Source: Streptomyces fradiae (GTDB taxonomy: Bacteria; Actinomycetota; Actinomycetes; Streptomycetales; Streptomycetaceae). Taken from it: 64,000 nt of DNA. How positions within the stretch are numbered: position 1 is the stretch's first letter; each line of letters begins with the position of its first letter. The DNA lies in assembly GCF_041270065.1 (NCBI RefSeq), contig NZ_CP065958.1, forward strand, positions 5,518,001-5,582,000, written 5' to 3'. Of this stretch, positions 19,047 to 30,345 are shown in pieces. The notes beneath the pieces are model-generated. The model did not search any database and was not told the origin of the DNA. It saw only the letters and a list, made by a program, of their open reading frames with translations. Both the position numbers and the translations under genes were made by a program.

Positions 19047-19592
19047 GTGAACGCTCTGCTTCTTGCGGAAGCGGCGGAGGAGCAGCCTCCGCTCATCCCG
19101 CATCTCGACGAGCTCGTCATCGGCCTGATCGCCTTCGTCATCGTCTTCGGCTTCCTCGCCAAGAAGCTCCTCCCGAACATCAACAAGGTTCTGGAAGAGC
19201 GCCGCGAGGCCATCGAGGGTGGCATCGAGAAGGCCGAGTCGGCCCAGATCGAGGCTCAGAGTGTGCTGGAGCAGTACAAGGCTCAGCTCGCCGAGGCCCG
19301 CCACGAAGCCGCGCGTCTCCGCCAGGAGGCGACGGAGCAGGGCACCGCGATCATCCAGGAGATGAAGGCGGAAGGCCAGCGCCAGCGCGAGGAGATCATC
19401 GCGGCCGGCCACACGCAGATCGAGGCCGACCGCAAGGCCGCGTCCGCCGCGCTGCGTCAGGATGTCGGCAAGCTCGCCACGGATCTGGCCGCGAAGCTGG
19501 TCGGCGAGTCCCTCGAGGACCACGCCCGCCAGAGCCGCACCATCGACCGGTTCCTCGACGAGCTCGAGGAGAAGGCCGAGGCCGTCCGATGA
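19047..19592 (+). CDS. atpF: ATP synthase Fo subunit b
   Basis: 181 aa peripheral stalk subunit. One N-terminal membrane helix (about 22-40, ELVIGLIAFVIVFGFLAKK), then a long charged helix (45-180) that dimerises and reaches F1. GTG 19047 lies behind cggaagg; the overlapping ATG at 19045 is followed directly by TGA. Its stop overlaps atpH as ATGA. Confidence 0.95.
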   Translation: MNALLLAEAAEEQPPLIPHLDELVIGLIAFVIVFGFLAKKLLPNINKVLEERREAIEGGIEKAESAQIEAQSVLEQYKAQLAEARHEAARLRQEATEQGTAIIQEMKAEGQRQREEIIAAGHTQIEADRKAASAALRQDVGKLATDLAAKLVGESLEDHARQSRTIDRFLDELEEKAEAVR

Positions 19593-20404
19593 ACGGAGCG
19601 AGCCGCGAAGCACTGAGCACCGCGCGCGAGGCCCTCGACGCGCTGACCGACAACACGTCGGTCGACGCCGGCAAGCTCGCGGGCGAGCTGGCGGCGGTCA
19701 CCGCGCTGCTCGACCGCGAGGTGTCGCTGCGTCGGGTCCTGACCGACCCGGCGCAGGCGGGCGAGGCCAAGGCCGAACTCGCACAGCGCCTTCTGTCGGG
19801 TCAGGTGGACGGCCCCGCCGTCGACCTGGTCTCCGGAATGGTCCGCTCCCGCTGGTCGCAGTCGCGCGACCTGGTCGACGGTCTCGAGGAGCTGGCGAAC
19901 ACCGCCGACCTCACCGCCGCCCAGAAGGCGGGCGGCCTCGACGACGTCGAGGACGAGCTGTTCCGATTCGGCCGGATCGTCTCCTCCAGCAACGAGCTCC
20001 GCTCCGCGCTGACGGACAAGAAGGCCACGGCCTCCGCCAAGGGCGAGCTGCTCCGCAGCCTGCTCGGCGGGAAGGCCAACGCCGTCACCGAGCGCCTGGT
20101 CGTCCGGCTGGTGACCCAGCCCCGGGGACGTAGCCTGGAGTCGGGACTCGAGTCCCTGTCCAAGCTCGCCGCGGCGCGCCGGGACCGCATGGTCGCCGTC
20201 GTCACCACGGCGGTGCCGCTGACCGACCAGCAGAAGCAGCGCCTCGGCGCCGTCCTCGCCAAGCTGTACGGCCGCCCGATGCACCTGAACCTGGACGTGG
20301 ACCCCACGGTCCTCGGCGGGATCTCGGTGCGGGTCGGCGACGAGGTCATCGACGGCACCATCGCGGAGCGTCTCGACGAGGCGACCCGCCGCCTGGCCGG
20401 CTGA
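19589..20404 (+). CDS. atpH: ATP synthase F1 subunit delta
   Basis: 271 aa, longer than the 177 aa of E. coli as is usual in actinobacteria. It connects the b stalk to the top of F1. The C-terminal signature [20 protein letters not shown] and [23 protein letters not shown] is recognisable; the extra length is N-terminal helical sequence. ATG 19589 overlaps the atpF stop by four bases, indicating translational coupling. A nested hairpin (20451-20524) follows before atpA. Confidence 0.95.
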   Translation: MNGASREALSTAREALDALTDNTSVDAGKLAGELAAVTALLDREVSLRRVLTDPAQAGEAKAELAQRLLSGQVDGPAVDLVSGMVRSRWSQSRDLVDGLEELANTADLTAAQKAGGLDDVEDELFRFGRIVSSSNELRSALTDKKATASAKGELLRSLLGGKANAVTERLVVRLVTQPRGRSLESGLESLSKLAAARRDRMVAVVTTAVPLTDQQKQRLGAVLAKLYGRPMHLNLDVDPTVLGGISVRVGDEVIDGTIAERLDEATRRLAG

Positions 20405-20450
20405 CGGCAGCCACACAGCAGAACAGCAACACGGCAACACAAGCGGCCCG

Positions 20451-20524
20451 GTTGGGCCGTGCAGAGATTGCAGAAGATTCCTGGGGGTCGGCCCCCAGAC
20501 CCCTTAAGAAACTTCGGGCCCAAC
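20451..20524 (+). promoter_or_regulatory. Nested inverted repeats between atpH and atpA
   Basis: GTTGGGCC (20451-20458) pairs with GGCCCAAC (20517-20524) and encloses a perfect stem CTGGGGG (20481-20487)/CCCCCAG (20492-20498) with a TCGG loop. It sits 20 bp before atpA. It may act in mRNA processing or stability, or may be one of the GC-rich palindromes dispersed between Streptomyces genes. Confidence 0.5.
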
Positions 20525-20544
20525 AAGGAGAGCAGGGAACCCAG

Positions 20545-22140
20545 ATGGCGGAGCTCACGATCCGGCCGGAGGAGATCCGGGACGCGCTGGAGAACTTCGT
20601 CCAGTCGTACCAGCCGGACGCGGCCTCGCGCGAGGAGGTCGGCACGGTCAGCCTGGCCGGCGACGGCATCGCCAAGGTCGAGGGTCTTCCCTCGGCCATG
20701 GCGAACGAGCTGCTGAAGTTCGAGGACGGCACCCTCGGTCTCGCGCTGAACCTCGAAGAGCGCGAGATCGGTGCGATCGTCCTCGGCGAGTTCAGCGGCA
20801 TCGAGGAGGGACAGTCGGTGCAGCGCACCGGCGAGGTCCTCTCCGTCGGTGTCGGTGAGGGATACCTGGGTCGCGTCGTCGACCCGCTCGGCAACCCGAT
20901 CGACGGTCTCGGCGAGATCGCGACCGAGGGCCGCCGCGCCCTCGAGCTGCAGGCCCCGGGCGTTATGGCCCGTAAGTCGGTGCACGAGCCGATGGAGACC
21001 GGCTACAAGGCCGTCGACGCCATGACGCCGGTCGGCCGTGGTCAGCGTCAGCTGGTCATCGGCGACCGTCAGACCGGCAAGACCGCGCTGTGCGTCGACA
21101 CGATCATCAACCAGCGCGACAACTGGCGCTCGGGCGACGTGAACAAGCAGGTCCGCTGCATCTACGTCGCCGTCGGCCAGAAGGGCTCGACCATCGCGTC
21201 CGTCCGCGGCGCCCTGGAAGAGGCCGGCGCGCTCGAGTACACGACGATCGTCGCCGCCCCGGCGTCCGACCCGGCCGGCTTCAAGTACCTGGCGCCGTAC
21301 ACCGGTTCCGCCATCGGTCAGCACTGGATGTACCAGGGCAAGCACGTCCTGATCGTCTTCGACGACCTGTCGAAGCAGGCCGACGCCTACCGCGCCGTGT
21401 CGCTGCTGCTGCGCCGCCCGCCGGGCCGTGAGGCCTACCCGGGTGACGTCTTCTACCTGCACTCGCGTCTCCTCGAGCGCTGTGCCAAGCTCTCGGACGA
21501 GCTGGGTGCCGGTTCGATGACCGGTCTGCCGATCGTCGAGACCAAGGCCAACGACGTCTCGGCGTTCATCCCGACCAACGTCATCTCCATCACCGACGGC
21601 CAGTGCTTCCTGGAGTCCGACCTGTTCAACGCCGGCCAGCGTCCGGCCCTGAACGTCGGTATCTCGGTCTCCCGAGTCGGTGGCTCCGCCCAGCACCCGG
21701 CCATGAAGCAGATCGCCGGCCGCCTCCGCGTGGACCTGGCCCAGTTCCGTGAGCTGGAGGCGTTCGCCGCCTTCGGTTCCGACCTGGACGCCGCGTCGAA
21801 GGCGCAGCTGGAGCGCGGTCAGCGCATGGTCGAGCTGCTCAAGCAGGCTCAGTACCAGCCGATGCCGACCGAGAACCAGGTCGTCTCCGTCTGGGCCGGC
21901 ACCACCGGCAAGATGGACGACGTCCCGGTCGCCGACATCCGTCGCTTCGAGGCCGAGCTGCTGGCGTTCCTGCGCCAGAACCACGCGAGCCTCATGACCT
22001 CCATCCGCGAGGGCAAGAAGATGTCGGACGACACCCTGACGGCCGTCGCCGACGCCATCGCGGAGTTCAAGAAGCAGTTCGAGACCTCTGACGGCAAGCT
22101 GCTCGGCGACGACGCCTCCGCCGTCAACGTCTCGAAGTGA
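20545..22140 (+). CDS. atpA: ATP synthase F1 subunit alpha
   Basis: 531 aa. Non-catalytic nucleotide-binding subunit of the alpha3-beta3 hexamer. Walker [35 protein letters not shown] and the [16 protein letters not shown] arginine-finger segment are intact. ATG 20545 gives the family N-terminus [18 protein letters not shown]; an upstream GTG at 20452 would translate through the nested hairpin. The C-terminal extension after residue 505 is an actinobacterial feature known from mycobacteria to suppress ATP hydrolysis; function here is inferred. Confidence 0.97.
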   Translation: MAELTIRPEEIRDALENFVQSYQPDAASREEVGTVSLAGDGIAKVEGLPSAMANELLKFEDGTLGLALNLEEREIGAIVLGEFSGIEEGQSVQRTGEVLSVGVGEGYLGRVVDPLGNPIDGLGEIATEGRRALELQAPGVMARKSVHEPMETGYKAVDAMTPVGRGQRQLVIGDRQTGKTALCVDTIINQRDNWRSGDVNKQVRCIYVAVGQKGSTIASVRGALEEAGALEYTTIVAAPASDPAGFKYLAPYTGSAIGQHWMYQGKHVLIVFDDLSKQADAYRAVSLLLRRPPGREAYPGDVFYLHSRLLERCAKLSDELGAGSMTGLPIVETKANDVSAFIPTNVISITDGQCFLESDLFNAGQRPALNVGISVSRVGGSAQHPAMKQIAGRLRVDLAQFRELEAFAAFGSDLDAASKAQLERGQRMVELLKQAQYQPMPTENQVVSVWAGTTGKMDDVPVADIRRFEAELLAFLRQNHASLMTSIREGKKMSDDTLTAVADAIAEFKKQFETSDGKLLGDDASAVNVSK

Positions 22141-22160
22141 CGACGGAAGGGACCTGACTC

Positions 22161-24520
<2,360 letters not shown>

Positions 24521-24535
24521 GCCCCGTGCTCGCCT

Positions 24536-24565
24536 GAGGGGGGCGGGACTGGTCCCGCCCCCCTC
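24536..24565 (+). terminator. Perfect hairpin between atpD and atpC
   Basis: GAGGGGGGCGGGA (24536-24548) and TCCCGCCCCCCTC (24553-24565) form a 13-bp stem with a CTGG loop, 16 bp after the atpD stop. It looks like a terminator or attenuator inside the operon. Confidence 0.65.
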
Positions 24566-24576
24566 TTCACGCCCAT

Positions 24577-24582
24577 TAGAAT
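24577..24582 (+). promoter_or_regulatory. Consensus -10 box upstream of atpC
   Basis: TAGAAT is the Streptomyces sigma-HrdB -10 consensus, placed between the hairpin and atpC. A -35 box would fall inside the hairpin stem and does not match TTGAC. Confidence 0.3.
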
Positions 24583-24632
24583 TGACCCCAACACCCGGCA
24601 GCACCGCCGGGTGGTGACCCGAGGAGCCACCC

Positions 24633-25007
24633 TTGGCTGCTGAGCTGCACGTCGAGCTGGTCGCCGCGGACCGGAGTGTCTGGTCCGGCGAGGCCACCCT
24701 GGTCATCGCGCGTACCACCTCCGGCGACATCGGCGTCATGCCCGGCCACCAGCCGCTGCTCGGTGTGCTGGAGTCGGGCCCGGTGACGATCCGTACGAGC
24801 GAGGGCGGCACGGTCGTGGCCGCCGCCCACGGCGGTTTCATCTCCTTCGCCGATGACAAGCTGTCTCTGCTCGCGGAGATCGCCGAGCTGGCGGACGAGA
24901 TCGACGCCCAGCGTGCCGAGCGCGCGCTGGAGCGCGCGAAGGCCGAGGAGGACGCCGCCGCCGAGCGGCGCGCCGAGGTCCGGCTGCGCGCGGTAGCGGT
25001 CCGCTAG
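24633..25007 (+). CDS. atpC: ATP synthase F1 subunit epsilon
   Basis: 124 aa. N-terminal beta sandwich (LHVELVAADRSVWSGEATLV, DIGVMPGHQPLLGVL) and a helical C-terminus (90-124). It regulates hydrolysis and couples the shaft to the c-ring. The start is TTG 24633 with GAGGAG six bases upstream. The TTG start and the hairpin before it may hold epsilon output down relative to beta. A long terminator follows. Confidence 0.95.
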   Translation: MAAELHVELVAADRSVWSGEATLVIARTTSGDIGVMPGHQPLLGVLESGPVTIRTSEGGTVVAAAHGGFISFADDKLSLLAEIAELADEIDAQRAERALERAKAEEDAAAERRAEVRLRAVAVR

Positions 25008-25030
25008 CGGACCGCGCCGAGAGCCCCAGA

Positions 25031-25079
25031 CCTCAGCCGCGGCACGGCTGGAATTTTCCAGACCGTGCCGCGGCTGAGG
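25031..25079 (+). terminator. Terminator of the atp operon
   Basis: CCTCAGCCGCGGCACGG (25031-25047) pairs with CCGTGCCGCGGCTGAGG (25063-25079) over 17 bp; a bulged A and an inner CTGGAA/TTCCAG stem extend it. Confidence 0.8.
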
Positions 25080-25152
25080 CGATGCATATGCAGGTCGTAT
25101 TCGGTCAGGCCGGTTCCGCCGGCCACGGGACGCAGCGAGGAGGTCGGTGAAG

Positions 25153-25599
25153 ATGTTCCTCGCGCTGCTCGTGTGCGGCCTGGTCGTCGCGACTCTGGTG
25201 ATCGGGCTCTTCGTCTTCGGCTTGCGCCGCAGGCTCATCCAGCGGGCCGGCGGCACCTTCGACTGTTCGCTGCGCAGCCCCGTGGCGGAGACCCCGGACC
25301 GCAGCGGCAAGGGCTGGTCCTACGGGGTGGCCCGGTACAGCGGTGACGAGATCGCCTGGTTCCGGGTCTTCTCGTACGCGCCCCGCCCCAAGCACGTCAT
25401 GGAGCGCTCGGCGATCGAGGTCCTGGAGCGCCGGATGCCGGAGGGCGAGGAGGAGCTCGCGCTGCTCTCGGACTCCGTGATCCAGGGCTGCCGGGTGAAC
25501 GGCACGCGGCTTGAGCTGGCGATGAGCGAGGACGCCCTGACAGGCTTCCTGGCCTGGCTGGAGGCGGCACCGCCCGGCCAGAGGGTGAATGTCGCGTAG
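25153..25599 (+). CDS. DUF2550 family membrane-anchored protein
   Basis: 148 aa. One N-terminal membrane helix (FLALLVCGLVVATLVIGLFVFG) and a soluble domain with GGTFDCSLR, GKGWSYGVARYSGDEIAWFRVFS and a conserved end DALTGFLAWLEAAPPG. The family sits next to atpC in many actinobacteria, but its function is unknown. ATG 25153 is preferred to GTG 25147 because GAGGAGG (25137-25143) is nine bases away rather than three. Confidence 0.85.
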   Translation: MFLALLVCGLVVATLVIGLFVFGLRRRLIQRAGGTFDCSLRSPVAETPDRSGKGWSYGVARYSGDEIAWFRVFSYAPRPKHVMERSAIEVLERRMPEGEEELALLSDSVIQGCRVNGTRLELAMSEDALTGFLAWLEAAPPGQRVNVA

Positions 25600-25619
25600 G
25601 TATTCACGCACTGCATGAA

Positions 25620-25656
25620 GAAGCGGGGGACGGCGTGCTGCGCCGTCCCCCGCTTC
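25620..25656. terminator. Bidirectional terminator between the DUF2550 gene and chiC
   Basis: GAAGCGGGGGACGGCG (25620-25635) and CGCCGTCCCCCGCTTC (25641-25656) form a perfect 16-bp stem with a TGCTG loop, between two convergent genes. Confidence 0.8.
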
Positions 25657-25668
25657 GTCGTACGGAAA

Positions 25669-27519
25669 CTAGCTCAGACCGCTGTTGATGGCGCCGACCA
25701 GCTCGCCGTTGCTGGTGTCACCGCTGAACTCCCAGAAGAACGCGCCGCCGAGGCCATTGTTCTTGGCCCAGCTCATCTTGGAGTTGACGGTGGCGGGGGT
25801 GTCGTAGCTCCACCAGTTGGTGCCGCAGTGGGCGTAGGCGGTGCCGGCGACGGTGCCGTTGGCCGGGCAGGAGTTCTTGAGGACCTTGTAGTCCTCGATG
25901 CCCTGCTCGTACGTGCCCTGCGCCGGTCCGGTGGCGGTGCCGCCGGGGGCGGACTGGGTGACGCCGGTCCAGCCGCGGCCGTAGAAGCCGATGCCGAGCA
26001 GCAGCTTGTTCGACGGGACGCCCTTGGCCTTGAACTTGGCGATCGCCTCGGCGGAGTTGAAGCCCTGCTGGGGGATGCCGGCGTACGAGGTCAGCGGGGA
26101 GTGCGGGGCCGTCGGGCCCTGCGCCGCCCAGGCGCCGAAGAAGTCGTACGTCATCACGTTGAACCAGTTCATGTACTGCGCGGCGCCCGCGTAGTCGGTG
26201 GCGTCGATCTTGCCGCCGGCGGAGGCGTCGGCGGTGACGGCCGCGGTGACGATCCCGTTGGCGCCGAACTTGGCGCGCATCGCCTGCATCATGTTCTTGA
26301 AGGCGTTCGGGCCGCTGGTGTCACAGGACAGACCACAGGCGTTGGGGTACTCCCAGTCCAGGTCGATGCCGTCGAAGACATCGGCCCAGCGCGGGTCCTC
26401 CACCAGGTCGTAGCAGGACTGCGCGAAGGCGGTCGGGTTCTGCACGGCCTGGCCGAAGCCGCCGGACCAGGTCCAGCCGCCGAAGGACCAGATGACCTTG
26501 ATGTTCGGGTAGGCCTTCTTCAGCTTGCGCAGCTGGTTGAAGTTGCCGCGCAGGGGCTGGTCCCAGGTGTCGGCGACGCCGTCGACGGACTGGTCGGCGG
26601 TGTACGCCTTGTCGTAGTCGGCGTAGGAGTCACCGATGGTGCACTTGCCGCCGGTGACGTTGCCGAAGGCGTAGTTGATGTGGGTGATCTTGGACGCGGA
26701 GCCCGAGGTCACGATGTTCTTCACGTGGTAGTTGCGCCCGTAGACGCCCCAGTTGGTGAAGTAGCCCATCTTCACCACGTTCGGGGGCGGGGTGCCGCCT
26801 CCGCCGCCGGTGGTGTGGACCGGGGTGGCGGCGCTGGCCGGGCCGGTCTGGTCGATGGTGTCGCGGGCGACGACCGTGTAGCTGTAGTCGGTGCCGGCGG
26901 ACAGACCGCTGTCGGTGTACGTGAGGCCCGTGGTCGTGGTGACCTTGGCGCCGTCGCGCAGCACGTCGTAGTTCTTGATGCCGTGGTCGTCGGTGGCCGC
27001 GGTCCAGGTGAGCTTCACCGAGGTGTCGGTGATGTTGGAGGCGACCGGGGTGCCGGGGGCGGAGGGGGCGTTGTCGCCGGGCTGGCCGCCGGAGCCGTCG
27101 CAGGAGCCGCCGTTGACCTTGCAGCCGGACGGGGCGCCGGAGCCGGTGCCGTTGAAGCCGAAGGAGATGGTCGCGCCGGGGGCGAGGGTGCCGTTCCAGC
27201 CGACGTTCTTGGCGGTCCAGTGGGTTCCGGAGCTGGTGACGGTGGCGTCCCAGGCGGAGGTGACGGCGGTGCCGGAGGGGAAGTCCCACTCGACGGTCCA
27301 GGAGGAGAGCGTGGTGGTGCCGGTGTTCTTCACCGTCCACTTGCCCTCGAAGCCGGAGCCCCAGTCCTGGGTCTTCTGATAGGTGGCGGTCGCGGAGGTG
27401 GCGGCCTCGGCGGGGGCGGCGAGGCCGATCATCGCGGCCAGGGGCAGGACGAGGGCGGTCAGACCGGCGGCGGCCCGGCGTCTGAAGCCTGTTCTGCGCG
27501 TCGGTGCTTGAGTGCTCAA
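25669..27519 (-). CDS. chiC: Secreted family 18 chitinase with CBM2 and fibronectin III domains
   Basis: 616 aa. Signal peptide (about 1-39, Arg-rich then LTALVLPLAAMIGLAAPAEA), cellulose/chitin-binding CBM2 (about 40-140, with WTVEWDFPSGT and the paired Cys), fibronectin III (about 150-240), a Gly/Pro linker, then a GH18 barrel (about 250-616). The catalytic DxxDxDxE motif is FDGIDLDWEYP. It cleaves chitin to oligomers outside the cell. The start is TTG (complement of 27517-27519) with GAGGAG five bases upstream. The promoter carries two DasR-type operators, and a two-component system follows upstream, as in S. coelicolor. Confidence 0.95.
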   Translation of the reverse strand: MSTQAPTRRTGFRRRAAAGLTALVLPLAAMIGLAAPAEAATSATATYQKTQDWGSGFEGKWTVKNTGTTTLSSWTVEWDFPSGTAVTSAWDATVTSSGTHWTAKNVGWNGTLAPGATISFGFNGTGSGAPSGCKVNGGSCDGSGGQPGDNAPSAPGTPVASNITDTSVKLTWTAATDDHGIKNYDVLRDGAKVTTTTGLTYTDSGLSAGTDYSYTVVARDTIDQTGPASAATPVHTTGGGGGTPPPNVVKMGYFTNWGVYGRNYHVKNIVTSGSASKITHINYAFGNVTGGKCTIGDSYADYDKAYTADQSVDGVADTWDQPLRGNFNQLRKLKKAYPNIKVIWSFGGWTWSGGFGQAVQNPTAFAQSCYDLVEDPRWADVFDGIDLDWEYPNACGLSCDTSGPNAFKNMMQAMRAKFGANGIVTAAVTADASAGGKIDATDYAGAAQYMNWFNVMTYDFFGAWAAQGPTAPHSPLTSYAGIPQQGFNSAEAIAKFKAKGVPSNKLLLGIGFYGRGWTGVTQSAPGGTATGPAQGTYEQGIEDYKVLKNSCPANGTVAGTAYAHCGTNWWSYDTPATVNSKMSWAKNNGLGGAFFWEFSGDTSNGELVGAINSGLS

Positions 27520-27592
27520 CGGTGCTCCTCAAGTTGCGGACGTTGCGGACGACAAGAGTGGGGGTGGTCCGGGAAGGTGCGCGCGCCCCGCG

Positions 27593-27634
27593 AGCGTAGA
27601 AAGGTCTGGACCAGCCGTCAAGAGGTCCAGACCA
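27593..27634 (-). promoter_or_regulatory. chiC promoter with two DasR-type direct repeats
   Basis: On the minus strand, TTGACG (27616-27621), 17 bases, then TACGCT (27593-27598) form a sigma-HrdB-like promoter. Two 12-bp repeats flank the -35 box: TGGTCTGGACCT (27623-27634) and TGGTCCAGACCT (27602-27613). They match the chitinase direct repeats and the DasR element (TGGTCTAGACCA), so GlcNAc metabolites probably induce the gene. Confidence 0.85.
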
Positions 27635-27652
27635 ACGTCGGAATGTCTGCTT

Positions 27653-28351
27653 TCAGATCCCCAACTCCTGGGCCAGCACGGCTGCTTGGACCCGGCTGCG
27701 CAGTTCCAGCTTTGCCAGCACCTTGCTGACGTGCGTCTTCACCGTCGCCTCCGCCATGTCGAGCCGCACCGCGATCTCCGCGTTCGACAGGCCCGAGCCG
27801 AGCGCCCCGAGGACCTCCCGCTCGCGCGGGGTCAGCCGGTCCACGACGCCCGGATCGACCCGGGGCTCGGGGCGGCGCGGGGCCGCGAACTCGGCGATCA
27901 GGCGCCGGGTCACCGCCGGGGCGATCAGCCCCTCGCCGCGCGCCACCGTCCGTACCGCCTCGATGAGGTCCCGGGCGTCCGTGTTCTTCAGGAGGAAACC
28001 GGAGGCGCCCGCGCGCAGCGCCCCGAACACGTACTCGTCGAGGTCGAAGGTGGTCAGGACCAGGACGTCCGCCAGGCCCTCGGCCACCACCTGCCGGGTC
28101 GCCGACACCCCGTCCAGCTTCGGCATCTGCACATCCATCAGGACCAGGTCCGGGCGCAGTGCGCGGGCCAGCTCGACGGCCTGCTCGCCGTCCGCCGCCT
28201 CGCCCACCACCGCGATGTCGGGCGCGCTGCCGAGGATCAGCACGAGGCCGGCCCGTACCGCGCTCTGGTCCTCGGCGACCACGACCCGGATCACCCGGGC
28301 CCCGCTCGTACGGCCCGTGTCCGTCGCGCGTCCCGTGCCCGTGTCCGTCAT
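27653..28351 (-). CDS. chiR: NarL/LuxR-type response regulator, ChiR-like
   Basis: 232 aa. Receiver domain with Asp28, phospho-acceptor Asp73 (LVLMDVQMPKLDG) and Lys122, then a LuxR helix-turn-helix (LTPREREVLGALGSGLSNAEIA, about 168-228). The ATG overlaps the kinase stop by four bases (ATGA), so both are one operon. Position next to chiC matches the S. coelicolor ChiS-ChiR pair that activates chiC, as I recall it. The first 18 residues are low-complexity and the true start could be further in. Confidence 0.85.
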   Translation of the reverse strand: MTDTGTGRATDTGRTSGARVIRVVVAEDQSAVRAGLVLILGSAPDIAVVGEAADGEQAVELARALRPDLVLMDVQMPKLDGVSATRQVVAEGLADVLVLTTFDLDEYVFGALRAGASGFLLKNTDARDLIEAVRTVARGEGLIAPAVTRRLIAEFAAPRRPEPRVDPGVVDRLTPREREVLGALGSGLSNAEIAVRLDMAEATVKTHVSKVLAKLELRSRVQAAVLAQELGI

Positions 28352-29559
28352 GCGTCCGGTGTCCTCTCCTCCGCGGGCAGCACCGCCCGCACCTGCCAGG
28401 TCTTCGTCCCGTCGCCCGCGGAGACCGGTCCCGCCTCGAACTCCCCGCCGAGCAGCGCCACCCGCTCGCGCATCCCCACCAGTCCGGCCCCCGAGCCCGG
28501 CGCGCGCGGCCCTGGCCGGTCGCCGTACGGGCTGGACACCCGTACGGTCAGCGCCCGCGCGTCACGGGCCAGGAACACGGCGACCGTGCCCGGGGCGGCG
28601 TGCTTGAGGGCGTTGGTCAGAGATTCCTGCACGATCCGGTACGCGGCCAGCTCGACCGGTGCCGGCAGCGCCTCCTCGCCCGCCGGGCGGGTGTCCTCCA
28701 GGGCGAAGCCGAGCCCGCTGGACTCGCCGTTCGTCCGGGCCTGCGCGAGCAGCGCCTCCAGACCGGCCAGGGTCGGCGCGGCGGCCGGCTCGGTGTCCCC
28801 GCTGCTGTCCCGCAGCAGCCCGATCAGCCGGCGCATCTCCGCCAGGCCGTCCACGCTGTTCTCCCGGATCACGGTCAGCGCCTGCCGGGTGGTGGCCGGG
28901 TCGTCCAAGGACAGCGCGGCGGTGGAGTGGATCGCGATGGCCGAGAGGTGGTTGGCGACCATGTCGTGCAGCTCGCGCGCCATCCGGCTGCGCTCGGCGG
29001 TCACCGCCTGCGCCCGGTCCATCTCGGCGAGCAGCGCCGTCTGCTCGGCCCGCAGCCGGGCGGCCTCCGCCGCCTCCCGGTGGTTGCGCACGATCGAGCC
29101 GGTGACGGCGGGCAGGAAGGAGACGATGCCGGTCAGCGCGCCGACGAGGAGCGCGATGGCGTTCTGCCACCACACCAGAAAGACCACGGTGACGCCCACG
29201 GTGACGAGCGCGGTGGAGTACGGGATCCGGCGGGCCTGCGCGGGAGTGCCGTAGACGACGGCGGCGTAGACGACGTCCGTGAACATCAGCACGGTCGCCA
29301 GGCTCCCGTTGGTGAACTGGTCGGCCGCCACGGCGACCGTGCCGATGATCAGCACGGTCTGCGGAGCCACCCGGCGCCCCGCCTCCGCCACCGTCATCAC
29401 GGCGAGGGGGACGAGCGGCGCCCACCGCTGGTCGAAGATCCGGTCGTCCGTGGTGTAGAGGCCGAAGGACCACAGCAGCAGGCCGCCGACCAGTCCGGCG
29501 AGGGCGATCAGCAGGTCGTCGCGAGGGGGGCGGGGAAGGCGCACGTCCCCATCCAACAC
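28348..29559 (-). CDS. chiS: Sensor histidine kinase, ChiS-like
   Basis: 403 aa. Five to six N-terminal membrane helices (about 15-155), then HisKA_3 dimerisation helices with His198 (ARELHDMVANHLSAIAIHS) and an HATPase domain (N-box around Asn316, LTNALKHA, and GAGLVGMRERVALLGG). Class of NarX/DesK-type kinases pairing with LuxR-type regulators. The GTG at 29559 has no good ribosome binding site; TTG 29556 or GTG 29544 are alternatives, so the start is uncertain by a few residues. Confidence 0.85.
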   Translation of the reverse strand: MLDGDVRLPRPPRDDLLIALAGLVGGLLLWSFGLYTTDDRIFDQRWAPLVPLAVMTVAEAGRRVAPQTVLIIGTVAVAADQFTNGSLATVLMFTDVVYAAVVYGTPAQARRIPYSTALVTVGVTVVFLVWWQNAIALLVGALTGIVSFLPAVTGSIVRNHREAAEAARLRAEQTALLAEMDRAQAVTAERSRMARELHDMVANHLSAIAIHSTAALSLDDPATTRQALTVIRENSVDGLAEMRRLIGLLRDSSGDTEPAAAPTLAGLEALLAQARTNGESSGLGFALEDTRPAGEEALPAPVELAAYRIVQESLTNALKHAAPGTVAVFLARDARALTVRVSSPYGDRPGPRAPGSGAGLVGMRERVALLGGEFEAGPVSAGDGTKTWQVRAVLPAEERTPDA

Positions 29560-29718
29560 GGTGGGTACGGGCCCCGGCGTCCTCGTCCGGACCGAGCCGC
29601 GCCCCCGTCGGACTCCGTCGAAGGATGTAGATGCGGTTCATCGGCGCCGACGACGCGCGGGCCCCGTCCGCACGGAAGCCTGGAGACGTACCGGAAGCCG
29701 TACCGAAAGGGGAGTCCC

Positions 29719-30345
29719 GTGATCGTCACGCTGATCGTGATCTGCGAGGTCGGCTTCTGGGTCCTGCTCGCCGCCGGACTCGCCGCCCGCTATCTGCTGC
29801 GGATGCCGCGCACCGGCCTCGCGCTGCTGCTCTGCGAGCCGCTCCTGGAGGTGCTGCTCCTGGTGGTGACGGCCGTCGACCTGAAGAACGGCGCCGACCC
29901 CAGTTGGAAGCACGGCCTCGCCGCGCTCTACATCGGCTACACCGTCGGCCACGGCCACCGCACGGTGAAGTGGCTCGACGGCCACGCCGCCCACCGCCTC
30001 GCGGGCGGCCCGCCGCCGGTGAAGCCGCCGCGCTACGGCATGGCCCGGGCCCGCCACGAGGGCAAGGTGTGGCTGGGCTCGGTGCTCGCCGCGGCCGTCG
30101 CCTCCGGCCTGCTGCTCCTCGCCATTTGGTACGTCGGCCCCGACGGGAACACCGAGTCGCTGTGGGCCTGGATCGGGACCGCCTGGCGGGCGGCCGGCAT
30201 CCACGGCGTGATCGCGCTCTCGTACGCGCTCTGGCCGAAGAAGGCGCCCAAGAAGGCGGAACCGTCAGCGGTCCCCGCCCGGGACCCAGAGCACGTCCCC
30301 GACCTCACGGTTCGCGATCCTCGCAAGGATGAAGAGCAGGTCTGA
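29719..30345 (+). CDS. Conserved integral membrane protein of unknown function
   Basis: 208 aa. Four hydrophobic helices (about 2-24, 36-52, 118-138 and 150-170) and a charged Lys/Pro-rich C-terminal tail. I do not recognise the family. GTG 29719 lies behind aaaggggag. The last 81 bp overlap, tail to tail, the end of the adenosyltransferase gene on the other strand. Confidence 0.75.
   Translation: MIVTLIVICEVGFWVLLAAGLAARYLLRMPRTGLALLLCEPLLEVLLLVVTAVDLKNGADPSWKHGLAALYIGYTVGHGHRTVKWLDGHAAHRLAGGPPPVKPPRYGMARARHEGKVWLGSVLAAAVASGLLLLAIWYVGPDGNTESLWAWIGTAWRAAGIHGVIALSYALWPKKAPKKAEPSAVPARDPEHVPDLTVRDPRKDEEQV

Noticed and set aside
20452..20544. A longer atpA starting at GTG 20452
   Set aside because: It would translate through the nested palindrome and add 31 residues absent from AtpA; ATG 20545 gives the family N-terminus.
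24582..24587. TTGACC as a -35 box for atpC
   Set aside because: No -10-like hexamer lies 16-19 bases downstream, where the sequence is part of the atpC leader.
25615..27729. A long plus-strand open frame opposite chiC
   Set aside because: It is antisense to a gene with complete chitinase domains, contains no recognisable motif and crosses the chiC promoter.
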